Shown piece after piece: positions 9,664-19,150 of a DNA stretch of 64,000 nt. The notes under the pieces were generated by a model. The model was not told the DNA's origin and searched no databases. It saw only the letters and a program-made list of their open reading frames with translations. Source of the stretch: Zobellia uliginosa (GTDB taxonomy: Bacteria > Bacteroidota > Bacteroidia > Flavobacteriales > Flavobacteriaceae); assembly GCF_018860745.1 (NCBI RefSeq), contig NZ_JAHKPY010000002.1, positions 124,001 through 188,000 on the forward strand. Reading direction: 5' to 3'. A program made the position numbers and the translations under genes. How positions within the stretch are numbered: position 1 is the first letter of the stretch; each line of letters begins with the position of its first letter.

Positions 9664-9687
9664 GAGAACATAAAAAAATATAAAGAA

Positions 9688-10368
9688 ATGAAACGGTTAT
9701 TTATTATTACGCTAATACTGTCAATACCTATACTGGGCGTTGCACAGTCTGTTGAAGACATTAATAAACCTACGGTTGCGGAATTGGACCAAATTGAGCC
9801 TTTTAGTGAAGGTTTGGCCGCCGTTAAAAAAGGAAACGAATGGGGCTTTATTAATGAAGATGGTCAATTGGTTATTGGGTTTAGAGGAGATTTGGTATGG
9901 AATAGAATAGCTGATGCCGCTAATTACGGTGTAGAAAGTATTGAAGCTCCTAAGTTTAAGGATGGACTTTGTGCCATTAAAACGATAAAAGAAGATGGAA
10001 TTGCCCGCTATGGATTCATTGATAAAAAGGGCAAAATAGTAGTACCTACAGAATTTTTAAATGTAAGTCAATTTAATGACGGTCATGCTGTTGGCATCTA
10101 TGAAAGGAAAGAACTACGGGGCAAAAACCCTTTTCAACTTAAAATTTACGATTATGAATTTACAGAAGTTGTCGTGAACCAAGCTGGAGAAATGCTTTGG
10201 CCTATACAGGAAAGAGAAAATATTGTAATGTCTCGAAAGCTATTCAAATTACCGGAGCTTGGGGCTAAAATGATTTCAAAAGATTTATTAGCGGTAAAGG
10301 ATAAATCTAACAAATGGAAAATTGTAAAGCCAAATCTACAAGTTGAAAATAAAGGAATGGCCAATTAG
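9688..10368 (+). CDS. Secreted WG-repeat protein
   Basis: Start chosen at the ATG at 9688. The open frame extends upstream to a TTG, but that TTG overlaps the predicted -7 box, and only the ATG gives a proper signal peptide (MKRLFIITLILSIPILGVAQS, cleavage after AQ). The mature protein is about 205 residues. It carries WG-type beta repeats: AVKKGNEWGFINEDGQLVI near residue 42 and YGFIDKKGKIVVPTEF near residue 110, a family of exported or surface proteins of unknown role. Directly upstream are a Crp/FNR-type site and a -7 box. The next gene has its own promoter, so this is probably a single-gene unit. Function unknown. Confidence 0.85.
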   Translation: MKRLFIITLILSIPILGVAQSVEDINKPTVAELDQIEPFSEGLAAVKKGNEWGFINEDGQLVIGFRGDLVWNRIADAANYGVESIEAPKFKDGLCAIKTIKEDGIARYGFIDKKGKIVVPTEFLNVSQFNDGHAVGIYERKELRGKNPFQLKIYDYEFTEVVVNQAGEMLWPIQERENIVMSRKLFKLPELGAKMISKDLLAVKDKSNKWKIVKPNLQVENKGMAN

Positions 10369-10401
10369 TGATTTGAACCATATATGATGGATATGGTTAT
10401 A

Positions 10402-10444
10402 TGACCTTGGTCATATAATTTTTAATAATCTTAGACTAAATTTG
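10402..10444 (+). promoter_or_regulatory. Crp/FNR-type site and promoter of the first universal stress protein
   Basis: Palindrome TGACCTTGGTCA at 10402-10413, with arms extending to ATATGACC and GGTCATAT (10399-10416). The -7 box TAAATTTG at 10437-10444 is a full match, 33 bp centre to centre. The start codon lies 40 bp further on. Confidence 0.82.
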
Positions 10445-10484
10445 AGAGTATGACTTACAAAAGGCATATATAAATACAAACAAC

Positions 10485-11267
10485 ATGGGCAAAATTTCAA
10501 CAATACTGATACCTTTTGATTTTACAAAGGCATCAAAAAAAGCATTAGAATATGCAGTAGGTTTCGTTGGTAGACTAGACGATATAAAAATTGTATTGGC
10601 ATACGTTTCGGGCAATTGCAATCTTGAATTGTTACCGGAGAATTTCGAAAGGTTAGAGAAAGAATATGCAGGTGTTCTTAAAAATAAGTTGGAATGGGAA
10701 ATTCAGGACGGTAAGCTCAATAATACTTTAGAGGAAATAGCCAAAAAGGATAAAATTGATCTTGTGATAATGGGTACCTCTGGTGAATGTAAACAGAATA
10801 ATAAGCAGACAAATACCGCTAATTTTGTTCTAATGGGCAAATTTCCAGTATTGGTAGTTCCTCAAAATTGTCAAGATTTTAGATTAAAGAGTATAGCATT
10901 GGTAATTGGAAGGGAAGAGATCGATGATACTAGAAAATTGGAGACTCTTTTAAAAATTGCTCGTAAATGCAATGCCCAGGTTCATGTGCTAACTGTTGAA
11001 AACCAACCTATTCTTTATGGTTACAGCGAGGAAGAAGAGAAGAATGAGAGTGCTATAGAATATTATCTTGAGACGTTCTATAAGGAAAGGGTGTTCATTA
11101 AAAACGATGATGTGGTAGATGGGATAAATACCTACGCTATAAAGAATGACATAGATGTTGTGGCTATACTCCCACGGATTCACAATAAGAATAGCAATCC
11201 TTCAGAAGGGGAGTTAACACAAATGCTAATCTTGGATTCTAAAGTACCTACACTTGTTTTGGAGTAG
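10485..11267 (+). CDS. Universal stress protein, two-domain, degenerate nucleotide motif
   Basis: 260-residue cytosolic tandem UspA protein. Domain 1 starts with ISTILIPFDFTKASKKALEYA and ends VMGKFPVLVVPQ near residue 125; domain 2 runs to VPTLVLE at the C-terminus. The nucleotide-binding G-2x-G-9x-G(S/T) motif of ATP-type Usp proteins is not intact: domain 1 has MGTSGE but no later G-S, and domain 2 has neither. It may therefore not bind ATP, unlike the second Usp of this island at 43882. It is followed after 50 bp by the coiled-coil protein gene and is probably co-transcribed with it from the promoter at 10402-10444. Usp proteins of this layout are common in anoxia or starvation regulons. 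Confidence 0.88.
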   Translation: MGKISTILIPFDFTKASKKALEYAVGFVGRLDDIKIVLAYVSGNCNLELLPENFERLEKEYAGVLKNKLEWEIQDGKLNNTLEEIAKKDKIDLVIMGTSGECKQNNKQTNTANFVLMGKFPVLVVPQNCQDFRLKSIALVIGREEIDDTRKLETLLKIARKCNAQVHVLTVENQPILYGYSEEEEKNESAIEYYLETFYKERVFIKNDDVVDGINTYAIKNDIDVVAILPRIHNKNSNPSEGELTQMLILDSKVPTLVLE

Positions 11268-11317
11268 GTCTTAATTTAAATCACAGTAGAAAGTCATGAT
11301 TTTTATAATATATACTT

Positions 11318-11749
11318 ATGGAAAATTTTAGAATGAGGCCTAAAGGCGATTTTATAAAAAATAGCAGTTGGCAAGAACTATACGTTTTAGTGGAGCATTG
11401 GAAATCCGATCTTTTATTCTACAAGGATGACTTAAAGTTTTTACGGCATCTGGAGGATAAATATTTTCTATGGATAAAAGGAGAAGCAGATTTAGAAAGG
11501 ATTAGGAGAGCAGGAGAAAGTATCTTGAAGGATACCAGAGATTGTGATGATTTATTAAAAAGAGTGGACAGACATTTATCACGTATATCTGCAATTATTG
11601 ATGAGCCAGAGAATCAAAATCATAGAGCATTTAGAGAAGAGCACATGGAATTGGAAGATGATATAGCACAATTTATTATAAAGACAAGAAAGAATAGAAG
11701 TGAACTATTCAAAATTGTGGAATTAGACGTAGAAGTAGAGAAATTATAG
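11318..11749 (+). CDS. Small coiled-coil protein, probable paralogue of the 6505 gene product
   Basis: 143-residue charged, helical, soluble protein without a signal peptide. I know no family name for it. The pattern WKSDLLFYKDDLK near residue 27 matches WESELAFWKDELK near residue 18 of the protein at 6505-6891, and both continue as heptad-rich helices of similar length. A fairly basic middle (DLLKRVDRHLSRIS) precedes an acidic stretch (EEHMELEDD). It lies 50 bp after a universal stress protein gene and before a strong bidirectional terminator. The repeated pairing of this family with stress regulon promoters suggests a structural or ribosome/membrane-associated stress role; that is a guess. 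Confidence 0.78.
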   Translation: MENFRMRPKGDFIKNSSWQELYVLVEHWKSDLLFYKDDLKFLRHLEDKYFLWIKGEADLERIRRAGESILKDTRDCDDLLKRVDRHLSRISAIIDEPENQNHRAFREEHMELEDDIAQFIIKTRKNRSELFKIVELDVEVEKL

Positions 11750-11796
11750 TAGTGGGTAAATAAATGTAATAGGGGTATTTCATTTATTTCTTTAAT

Positions 11797-11837
11797 AGCA
11801 ATAGGTCTATGATCATAATGGTTAAAGATCTATTGCT
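11797..11837. terminator. Bidirectional terminator between convergent units
   Basis: Arms AGCAATAGGTCT (11797-11808) and AGATCTATTGCT (11826-11837) pair over 12 bp with one G-T wobble and are followed by seven T on the plus strand. It lies between the end of the plus-strand coiled-coil gene and the end of the minus-strand glucokinase gene. Confidence 0.75.
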
Positions 11838-11862
11838 TTTTTTATAATAATCAGAAAAGAAC

Positions 11863-12936
11863 CTATTCTAAGAGCATTGCCGCATAATATGCAGCTCCTA
11901 GCAAAGCTGTATTGTCATTTAGAATAACATCTACGGGAACCATTTGTAAAAGAGAGTTCATACGTCCAGACTGCATGAAGTTATCTGTAAATACTTCTCT
12001 ATTCATTCCTTTTATAATCTTGGGCATAATTCCTCCGCCAATATAAATTCCTCCGGTAGCCTTGAATTTTAAGGCAAGTTGAGAAGTTTCTATTGCTAAA
12101 AACCGAACAAAAAGATCTAAGGTTTCTCTGCAGACTACATCAGAACCTCCCAAAGCAGTTGAAGTAATTACAGCAGCAGGATCTTCTTTGGCCATTTTTG
12201 CTTTAAAAGCATCTGTTTCTTTTTCGCCACTAACATTACGTATCAGTTGATAGGTATCGCGTATACCTTGTCCTGATAGTAAACGTTCCCAACTGACATG
12301 ACCATATTTCTGCTGAAAATATTTCCATACTTCCAGGTCAAAGTCGTTCCTTGGGCTAAAATCACAATGGCCTCCTTCCGTGGCAAAAGGATGGTATGCA
12401 GAGCCGTCCCAAAATAGACCAGCTTCTCCTAAACCGGTTCCTGGAGAAATAATAACGGCATTACCTTCAATTTTTGAACCATATTTTAAATGATCTAAAT
12501 CCTTTTCCTCTAGTGCGGCCAGCCCATAGGCATTGGCCTGCATGTCATTTATTAAAAAAATGGATTTAAGATGAAGTGCTTTGATGAGCTTTTTGGTATC
12601 AATACTCCAAGGGAAATTGGTACCGTGTACTTTTCCTTTGGTTATGGGACCGGCTACACCAAAACATATACTATCTATCTTAGCCATTTCTTCTATTTCA
12701 AAATCTTCTATAATTTCTAATAAAGAGGAATGGTTTTTTGTTCTATATGATTTTTGTTTGACCAGAAAAAGGTGTCCATCTTTAAATTCGTAAAGTGCGA
12801 GATTCGTTTTAGTTCCTCCTATATCACCGGCTAGCACATTTCCGTTTGTATTGCCTAAGCTCGTTTTAGAGCCTACTGCCAAAGGAATCAAAGATTTATG
12901 AGTTAAGGGCAAGGAAGGTTTTTCCGTCATTTTCAT
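11863..12936 (-). CDS. glk: Glucokinase
   Basis: 357-residue cytosolic ATP-dependent glucose kinase of the proteobacterial Glk type (PF02685), forming glucose 6-phosphate. Motifs: the phosphate-binding LAGDIGGTKTNLALYE near residue 36, GVAGPITKGKV near residue 95, INDMQANAYGL with the catalytic Asp near residue 128, GPGTGLGEA near residue 164 and TEGGHCDFSPR near residue 186. It is slightly longer than the usual 320 residues because of an N-terminal extension of about 25 residues. It is the last gene of the operon ppsA-ldhA-gpmA-pfkB-fba-glk (12 bp after fba). Glucose released by the GH15 enzyme of the same island would be its natural substrate. Confidence 0.93.
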   Translation of the reverse strand: MKMTEKPSLPLTHKSLIPLAVGSKTSLGNTNGNVLAGDIGGTKTNLALYEFKDGHLFLVKQKSYRTKNHSSLLEIIEDFEIEEMAKIDSICFGVAGPITKGKVHGTNFPWSIDTKKLIKALHLKSIFLINDMQANAYGLAALEEKDLDHLKYGSKIEGNAVIISPGTGLGEAGLFWDGSAYHPFATEGGHCDFSPRNDFDLEVWKYFQQKYGHVSWERLLSGQGIRDTYQLIRNVSGEKETDAFKAKMAKEDPAAVITSTALGGSDVVCRETLDLFVRFLAIETSQLALKFKATGGIYIGGGIMPKIIKGMNREVFTDNFMQSGRMNSLLQMVPVDVILNDNTALLGAAYYAAMLLE

Positions 12937-12948
12937 AATAGTTTGTTT

Positions 12949-13995
12949 TTAAGCTATTGTAATTGCGGGGTCTAAGTAGATATCTTGTATAAGATTTAAA
13001 AGTTTAATGCCTTCTTTCATAGGTCTTTGGAAAGCTTTACGACCAGAAATCAATCCCATACCACCAGCTCTTTTGTTAATTACCGCAGTACGTGCAGCGG
13101 CTGCAAAATCATCATCACCTGAAGCACCACCGGAATTTATTAGTCCAGCTCTCCCCATGTAGCAGTTCGCAACTTGGTATCTGGTCAGGTCAATAGGGTG
13201 GTTTGTTGTTAGTTTACTATAGACAAGGTCACTAGTTTTCCCAAAATTTTTCAAAGCATTAAAACCACCATTATTACTTGGCTGTTTTTGTTTGATGATA
13301 TCGGCCTCAATGGTTACGCCAAGGTGATTTGCCTGTCCGGTTAAATCTGCACTAACAGCATAATCTCTATCTTTTTTAAAAGCATCATTACGTAAGTAAC
13401 ACCAGAGAACGGTGGCCATCCCCAATTCATGGGCACGTTTAAATGCCTTACTTGTTTCTTGAATTTGTCTGTCTGATTCTGGCGAGCCAAAATAAATTGT
13501 GGCCCCTACAGCTACGGCTCCCATATCCCAAGCCTGTTCTACTTGAGCAAAATAGATTTGATCAAAAGTATTGGGGTACGTAAGTAATTCGTTATGGTTT
13601 AATTTAACCAAAAAAGGAATTTTATGAGCGTATTTTCTAGATACTGCGCCTAGTACACCTAATGTGGAAGCTACTGCATTACAACCTCCTTCAATGGCAA
13701 GTTTCACAATATTCTCAGGGTCAAAATACTCAGGGTTTGGTGCAAAACTGGCACCTGCAGAGTGTTCTACCCCTTGATCTACCGGCAATAAGGAAAGATA
13801 TCCCGTGCCACCTAGTCTTCCATGATCAAACAGTTGTTGTAAACTTCCTAAAACCCGGTTAGATCTATCTGATGATGCCATAATCCTATCATTAAAATCG
13901 GGGCCTGGAAGGTGGATTTTATCCTTAGGAATAGTAATACATTCGTGATCTAGTAGATAGAAGGTTTCTTCTTTTAAATATTTTTCAATTTCCAT
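12949..13995 (-). CDS. fbaB: Class I fructose-bisphosphate aldolase (FbaB/DhnA type)
   Basis: 348-residue Schiff-base aldolase that splits fructose 1,6-bisphosphate into the two triose phosphates. It has the length and pattern of the archaeal/E. coli FbaB type: [15 protein letters not shown] near residue 65, [26 protein letters not shown] and [13 protein letters not shown] near residue 285. As a class I enzyme it needs no divalent metal and would work when metal supply or redox state changes. It sits between pfkB (10 bp) and glk (12 bp) in the carbon operon. Bacteroidota normally carry a class II aldolase elsewhere, so this is probably a condition-specific second enzyme; the window cannot confirm that. 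Confidence 0.93.
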   Translation of the reverse strand: MEIEKYLKEETFYLLDHECITIPKDKIHLPGPDFNDRIMASSDRSNRVLGSLQQLFDHGRLGGTGYLSLLPVDQGVEHSAGASFAPNPEYFDPENIVKLAIEGGCNAVASTLGVLGAVSRKYAHKIPFLVKLNHNELLTYPNTFDQIYFAQVEQAWDMGAVAVGATIYFGSPESDRQIQETSKAFKRAHELGMATVLWCYLRNDAFKKDRDYAVSADLTGQANHLGVTIEADIIKQKQPSNNGGFNALKNFGKTSDLVYSKLTTNHPIDLTRYQVANCYMGRAGLINSGGASGDDDFAAAARTAVINKRAGGMGLISGRKAFQRPMKEGIKLLNLIQDIYLDPAITIA

Positions 13996-14005
13996 CAGTA
14001 GTGTT

Positions 14006-14959
14006 TTAATTTGTTTCTAAAACGGGTGTTTGCTGTTTTATCCATTCATACAGCTTGTCCGCATCTTCTTTTATACATAGTTGTGTGCCATGGTGCATTG
14101 TGGCGGCAGTTCCGCACGCCACGCCATACTGAACCATGTCAACTAAAGATTTACCCCATATAAGGCTCATGACCATTCCGGCCACCATACTATCTCCTGC
14201 ACCAATAGTACTTTTCTGGTGAACCACAGGAGCTGGTATTTGTACCATTTCATTTTTGGTAGCTAGTAATGCCCCTTTTGGCCCTAGGGATACCACAAGA
14301 ATTTGGCAATCATTAGTTTTTAAAAATTCTTTCGCCAATGATTTCAGGTCTAAGTCTGTTATGGAGGAAACCCCGCATAACACACCTAATTCTGCCAAGT
14401 TGGGTTTGAGCATGTAAACATGGGATTTTGCAGCTTTCATAAGTGCATCACCAGAAGTGTCAAGAATAAAAAGTGCTTCTTTATTTTCTGCTATACGGCT
14501 TACTTTTACATAAAAATCGTCTGGTACGTTGGGAGGTAGTTTTCCACTTGCAACTAAATAATCTCCCTTATTTAACTGCAATTCCAATTGCTTTAAGGCA
14601 TTTTGCCATTCTGCTTCCTTTATTGGTGGGCCGGGCATTCCAAATCTGTATTGTTGATTGGTACTTGTATCCGTTACCGCCAGGTTTTCCCGCGTAAACC
14701 CCTCAATGGGAGTTATGGATTGTTCAATGTTTTTTTCATCTAAAAGTTGTTTCAAATATGCTCCCGAAGGACCACCGGAAAAGTAGCTGCAAAGTGATGT
14801 GCCACCTAACTTTTTTATAGCTCGTGATACATTTATCCCACCACCACCGGCGTCAAAAGTGGGTTGGGTACAACGTAATTTTGTATTAGGGCCAATTCCT
14901 GCCACAGTAGTGCTTTTATCAATTGCGGGGTTTACGGTAAGCGTTATTATGCGGGCCAT
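14006..14959 (-). CDS. pfkB: 6-phosphofructokinase II (PfkB family)
   Basis: 317-residue ribokinase-family sugar kinase. It starts [14 protein letters not shown], typical of PfkB/FruK/LacC, has the glycine-rich [19 protein letters not shown] near residue 36 and the catalytic [10 protein letters not shown] with the Asp base near residue 258. Neighbourhood decides for 6-phosphofructokinase rather than 1-phosphofructokinase or tagatose kinase: it lies between aldolase and phosphoglycerate mutase genes, with no fructose or galactose transport genes nearby. It forms fructose 1,6-bisphosphate for the class I aldolase encoded 10 bp downstream. E. coli Pfk-2 is also a condition-specific isozyme. Sugar-phosphate specificity is inferred. 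Confidence 0.88.
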   Translation of the reverse strand: MARIITLTVNPAIDKSTTVAGIGPNTKLRCTQPTFDAGGGGINVSRAIKKLGGTSLCSYFSGGPSGAYLKQLLDEKNIEQSITPIEGFTRENLAVTDTSTNQQYRFGMPGPPIKEAEWQNALKQLELQLNKGDYLVASGKLPPNVPDDFYVKVSRIAENKEALFILDTSGDALMKAAKSHVYMLKPNLAELGVLCGVSSITDLDLKSLAKEFLKTNDCQILVVSLGPKGALLATKNEMVQIPAPVVHQKSTIGAGDSMVAGMVMSLIWGKSLVDMVQYGVACGTAATMHHGTQLCIKEDADKLYEWIKQQTPVLETN

Positions 14960-14990
14960 TTGAATAAATTTTAATACTAGTTTGTTTGTT

Positions 14991-15680
14991 CTATTTTAAT
15001 TGGTAATGTTCTATAACATTTAGCTTACCATCAAACTCATACAAGTGCGGAACACCCGTAGCTACTTCTACCTTTGCAATATCTTCGGAAGATATATGCT
15101 CTAGATACTCTATAAGAGCGCGCAATGAATTTCCGTGAGCGGATATCAATACGGTTTTACCCTTTGCCAATTCTGGGGCAATAGCTTCAAAAAAGTAATT
15201 GACCACTCTTTTTGACGTATCCTTAAGCGATTCAGCCATTGGTAAAACAGAGGTATCCAAAGCCTTGTAATTAGAATCGAATTTTGGATTTCGTTTATCG
15301 TTTATAGAAAGACTAGGAGGGGGAGTTGCATAACCTCTGCGCACACTTAAAAAGAATTCTTCTCCAACTTCTTCTAGAACTTCATCTTTGTTCTTTCCTT
15401 GCCAATCTCCATAATGCCTTTCATTCAGCTTCCAGCTATATTTGGTGTCTACATGCATCATTTCTGCTGTTTCTAATAGAATCCATGCGGTACGGATGGC
15501 TCTTTTTAAATAAGAGGAGAAACAGATATCAATATCAATAAGATTTGATTTAATGAGTTCCCCGGCTTTTTTTGCCTCTTCCATTCCCTCCGGTGCCAAG
15601 TCAATATCCGTCCATCCCGTAAAAACATTTTTTACGTTCCATAGACTTTTACCGTGCCTGACCAATATTAATTTTCCCAT
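14991..15680 (-). CDS. gpmA: 2,3-bisphosphoglycerate-dependent phosphoglycerate mutase
   Basis: 229-residue histidine phosphatase superfamily enzyme that interconverts 3- and 2-phosphoglycerate. The phosphorylated histidine is in LVRHGKSLWN (residues 6-15, His9), followed by FTGWTDIDLAPEG, the substrate-binding LNERHYGDWQGKN near residue 86 and the second histidine in ISAHGNSLRALI near residue 179. The length equals that of E. coli GpmA. It lies 31 bp before pfkB and 7 bp after ldhA in the same operon. With the enolase at 33474 it supplies the lower glycolytic steps of the island. Confidence 0.94.
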   Translation of the reverse strand: MGKLILVRHGKSLWNVKNVFTGWTDIDLAPEGMEEAKKAGELIKSNLIDIDICFSSYLKRAIRTAWILLETAEMMHVDTKYSWKLNERHYGDWQGKNKDEVLEEVGEEFFLSVRRGYATPPPSLSINDKRNPKFDSNYKALDTSVLPMAESLKDTSKRVVNYFFEAIAPELAKGKTVLISAHGNSLRALIEYLEHISSEDIAKVEVATGVPHLYEFDGKLNVIEHYQLK

Positions 15681-15687
15681 GCTAGGC

Positions 15688-16677
15688 TTATTTTATCTCG
15701 TTAACACAAGAATCTCCTTTTTCCAAACATTCCAAATTGTCAAAGGTTATTCGTGAAATATTGTTAAGGGCTGTATCTGTCAAAAATGCTTGGTGACTAC
15801 TTATCAATACATTTCTAAGGGTCATTAAACGCGCCATGGAATCATCTTGAAGAATATCTTCAGAATGATCTTCAAAATAGAGACCTTTTTCCTCCTCATA
15901 AACATCCATCCCGAAATAGCCTATTTGACCGGATTTAAGTCCGTTTATAACATCTTGGGTTTTTACCAATCCGCCACGGCCAGCATTTATCAGCATTACG
16001 CCTTTTTTCATATCCGCAATTCTAGCCTCATCAATAAGGTGATGTGTTTCTGCATTTAGAGGAGCATGGAGCGTAATGATATTAGATTGCTTGCACAAAG
16101 AATCTAAATCTGTGTAAGTAGCATCATATTTTTCTACCAAAGATTTATCTTCAAAAATGTCATAAAGCAATAGTTTACAGCCAAACCCATGTAAAATTTT
16201 TGCCACTACACGACCAATTTTGCCTGTGCCTATAATGCCCACTGTTTTGCCATTCATATCAAAACCAACCAGCCCGTTTAATGAAAAATTCATTTCCATA
16301 ATCCGGTAGTGGGTTCTTACTAATTTTCGGTTTAGGGCAAGCATAACACCTACCGTAAACTCAGCAATAGCATAGGGGGAATATTCGGGTACCCGCGCCA
16401 TGCGGATACCCAACTTTTTTGCATGCGGCACATCTATATTATTAAAACCGGCCGAGCGTAATGCTACATACTTAACCCCAAGATCATGCAACCTATCTAA
16501 GATGGGTGCAGATGCATTGTCTTCTGTAAAAATGCATATGGCATCACATCCTTTTGCTAAATCTACCGTATCTAAAGTTAGATAGGTATCAAACATTTTT
16601 AAGGTGTGCTTGTCATTATTGGCATTTTGCAAATAGTCCCTTTCCCAATTATGGACGTTGAATATTGCTATTTTCAT
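15688..16677 (-). CDS. ldhA: D-lactate dehydrogenase (fermentative)
   Basis: 329-residue NAD-dependent D-2-hydroxyacid dehydrogenase, the length and layout of fermentative D-LDH, which reduces pyruvate to D-lactate and regenerates NAD+. Motifs: substrate-domain ALRSAGFNNID with the Arg/Asn pair near residue 73, the nucleotide site VGIIGTGKIGR near residue 146, INAGRGGLV with the catalytic Arg near residue 230 and SSHQAFLTDTAL with the catalytic His near residue 293. It lies in the carbon operon, 20 bp after ppsA. Other D-2-hydroxyacid dehydrogenases are possible, but the glycolytic setting and the SSHQAFLT motif favour lactate. It is the clearest fermentation marker in the window. Confidence 0.9.
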   Translation of the reverse strand: MKIAIFNVHNWERDYLQNANNDKHTLKMFDTYLTLDTVDLAKGCDAICIFTEDNASAPILDRLHDLGVKYVALRSAGFNNIDVPHAKKLGIRMARVPEYSPYAIAEFTVGVMLALNRKLVRTHYRIMEMNFSLNGLVGFDMNGKTVGIIGTGKIGRVVAKILHGFGCKLLLYDIFEDKSLVEKYDATYTDLDSLCKQSNIITLHAPLNAETHHLIDEARIADMKKGVMLINAGRGGLVKTQDVINGLKSGQIGYFGMDVYEEEKGLYFEDHSEDILQDDSMARLMTLRNVLISSHQAFLTDTALNNISRITFDNLECLEKGDSCVNEIK

Positions 16678-16697
16678 TTTTAAGTTCTAAAGTGATA

Positions 16698-19106
16698 TCA
16701 ATTACTGCTTTCGGCCATACCGTATTCGGTTTTGCTTTTCTCAGCTTTATTAATGTTTTTAATACCTGAAATCAACGCATCAGGATTAAAGGATACGGAG
16801 TTAATACCTTGTTCTACAAGAAACTGGGCAAACTCAGGAAAATCACTTGGTGCCTGACCGCAAAGACCAATTTTGGTGTTCGTCTTACGAGCAGATTGAA
16901 TAACCATGGCAATCATTTTTTTAACTCCTGTATCGTTGATGTCAAAGATGTCACTCAACAATTCAGAATCTCTATCCACACCCAAAGTCAGTTGTGTCAA
17001 ATCGTTTGAGCCAATAGAAAATCCGTCAAAGAATTCAGCAAATTGTTCTGCTAAGATGATGTTGTTAGGTATCTCGGTCATCATGTAAAGTTGAAGTCCA
17101 TTTTCACCTCGCTTCAATCCGTTTTTTTCTAAAACCTCTAGCACTTTTGCAGCTTCTTTTAGCGTACGACAGAAAGGAATCATAATTTTTACATTGGTCA
17201 ACCCCATGGTTTCCCGTACTCTTTTTAATGCTTTACATTCTAGAGCAAAAGCATCTTGGTATTTAGGATTGTAGTATCTAGAAGCACCTCTAAAACCTAA
17301 CATTGGATTTGACTCTACGGGCTCAAATTCAGTACCGCCTATTAAGCTGGCATATTCGTTGGTTTTAAAATCACTGGTACGAACAATAACATCTTTTGGA
17401 TAAAAGGCAGCGGCTATAGTTCCAATACCTTCGGCAAGTTTGTGTACAAAATAATCTGACTTGTCTGGATAGTGGTGTGTTAGTTTCTGGATTTTATCCT
17501 TAACCGCTTGGTCTTTCAACGTATCAAAATGCTTCAAGGCCATAGGGTGAATTTGAATAGAATTGTTGATAACGAACTCCATACGCATCAATCCCACTCC
17601 TGCAGAAGGATAAAACGAGAATTTGAACGCCTGATCTGGATCAGCCAAAATTAGCATAGGTTGCGTTTTTGGTTTTCCTAAGGTAGTTAGGTCCACTTCG
17701 GTTTCATTCCATTCTAAAAGGCCATCATAGACAACACCGGTATCGCCCTCTGCGCAAGAAATGGTAATTTCTTGTCCGTCTTTAATGACTTCTGTAGCAT
17801 TGTTACTTCCCACTATGGCAGCAGCACCTACTTCTCGGGCAACGATAGCCGCATGGCTGGTTCGCCCACCTTGATTTGTAACAATACCTGCTGCTTTTTT
17901 GAGAATCGGATCCCAATCGGGATTGGTACGTTCGGTAACCAATATTTCTCCTTTTTGAAGTTTATCAGATTCTGCTGGGCTATGTAGTATACGGGCTTTT
18001 CCCGAAGCTATTTTGTTACCCAAGCCCATCCCATGAGTAATTTCTTTACCTTTTTTTAGTAAGGTATAGGTGTTGATTTTTAATTTATTCGTTTTAGCAC
18101 TCTGAACAGTTTCGGGTCTAGCTTGAACAATGAAGAGTTCATTTGTTTGTCCGTCTTTAGCCCATTCAATATCCATAGGGCGTTTGTAATGGTCTTCAAT
18201 AATTAATGACCATTGGGCCAGTTTTACCACCTCTGCATCCGTAAGTACATATTGTTCTTGTTTCTTCAGAGGAGTATCAAGATTTATTGTTCCACTACCA
18301 GATTTATCATAAACCATGGTTTTTTCTTTGCTACCCAAATGTCTAGAAACAATAGGTTGTTCAATACCGTTTTTTAAGCTAGGTTTAAAAACAAAATAAT
18401 CATCGGGATTAATGCTGCCCTGAACGATATTTTCGCCCAAGCCATATATGCTGGAAACCATTACCACTTGATCAAAACCAGTATCTGGATCTAAGGTGAA
18501 GTTTACTCCGGAAGCTGCCAAATCTGAACGCACCATCATTTGTATACCAATGGATAACGCTACTTTAGTATGGTCAAAGTTGTTATCTTCTCTGTATTTA
18601 ATTGCACGGTCATTGAATAGTGATGCGTAACATCTCTTACAGGCGTCAATAAGTTCATCTATTCCTTTTACGTTCAAATAACTATCTTGTTGGCCTGCAA
18701 AACTTGCCGTGGGTAAATCTTCTGCAGTAGCGCTACTTCGTACCGCTAACGAAATATCACCTTTATATTTTTTAGATAGGGCATCGTATCCTTCTCCAAT
18801 AGCGTCTTTAAGATCTTTAGGAAGTTCTGTGTCTAAAATAGCTTTCCTTACGCTAGCACCAATCTCCTTTAAGTTCGAAAAATCTGTAGTATTCAATTTT
18901 GCTAAAAGACCAAAAATCTCTTCCTGAATGTGTACTTCTTGCAGAAAGTGCCAATACGCTTCTGCTGTAGTAGCAAAGCCATCAGGAATCTGGACTCCTT
19001 TACTGGTTAGCTTTTGAAACATTTCTCCGAGAGAGGCATTTTTACCTCCTACAGTTGGTACATCGTTAATGTCAATCTCACTAAAGTGACGTATGTAATT
19101 TTTCAT
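16698..19106 (-). CDS. ppsA: Phosphoenolpyruvate synthase
   Basis: Start placed at the ATG at 19106 (802 residues, the usual family length). The open frame runs on to 19175, but that extension overlaps the predicted promoter. The enzyme converts pyruvate, ATP and water to PEP, AMP and phosphate. Order of parts: PPDK-type N-terminal ATP-grasp domain (VPTVGGKNASLGEMF near residue 17, LAVRSSATAEDLP near residue 120), swivelling domain with phosphohistidine in GGRTSHAAIVARE near residue 425, and the TIM-barrel PEP domain ending FSIGSNDLTQLTLGVDRDS and GLCGQAPSD. It is first in the carbon operon. No pyruvate kinase gene is in the window, so the enzyme might also serve PEP-to-pyruvate flux; that is speculation. 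Confidence 0.93.
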   Translation of the reverse strand: MKNYIRHFSEIDINDVPTVGGKNASLGEMFQKLTSKGVQIPDGFATTAEAYWHFLQEVHIQEEIFGLLAKLNTTDFSNLKEIGASVRKAILDTELPKDLKDAIGEGYDALSKKYKGDISLAVRSSATAEDLPTASFAGQQDSYLNVKGIDELIDACKRCYASLFNDRAIKYREDNNFDHTKVALSIGIQMMVRSDLAASGVNFTLDPDTGFDQVVMVSSIYGLGENIVQGSINPDDYFVFKPSLKNGIEQPIVSRHLGSKEKTMVYDKSGSGTINLDTPLKKQEQYVLTDAEVVKLAQWSLIIEDHYKRPMDIEWAKDGQTNELFIVQARPETVQSAKTNKLKINTYTLLKKGKEITHGMGLGNKIASGKARILHSPAESDKLQKGEILVTERTNPDWDPILKKAAGIVTNQGGRTSHAAIVAREVGAAAIVGSNNATEVIKDGQEITISCAEGDTGVVYDGLLEWNETEVDLTTLGKPKTQPMLILADPDQAFKFSFYPSAGVGLMRMEFVINNSIQIHPMALKHFDTLKDQAVKDKIQKLTHHYPDKSDYFVHKLAEGIGTIAAAFYPKDVIVRTSDFKTNEYASLIGGTEFEPVESNPMLGFRGASRYYNPKYQDAFALECKALKRVRETMGLTNVKIMIPFCRTLKEAAKVLEVLEKNGLKRGENGLQLYMMTEIPNNIILAEQFAEFFDGFSIGSNDLTQLTLGVDRDSELLSDIFDINDTGVKKMIAMVIQSARKTNTKIGLCGQAPSDFPEFAQFLVEQGINSVSFNPDALISGIKNINKAEKSKTEYGMAESSN

Positions 19107-19150
19107 CGCTATGTTTTTAAAAGGTCGTTTCCGGCCAAGATTATAGACTA

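Noticed and set aside
9661-9687. TTG start giving nine extra residues on the WG-repeat protein
   Set aside because: The TTG is part of the predicted -7 box and would spoil the signal peptide; the ATG at 9688 is better.
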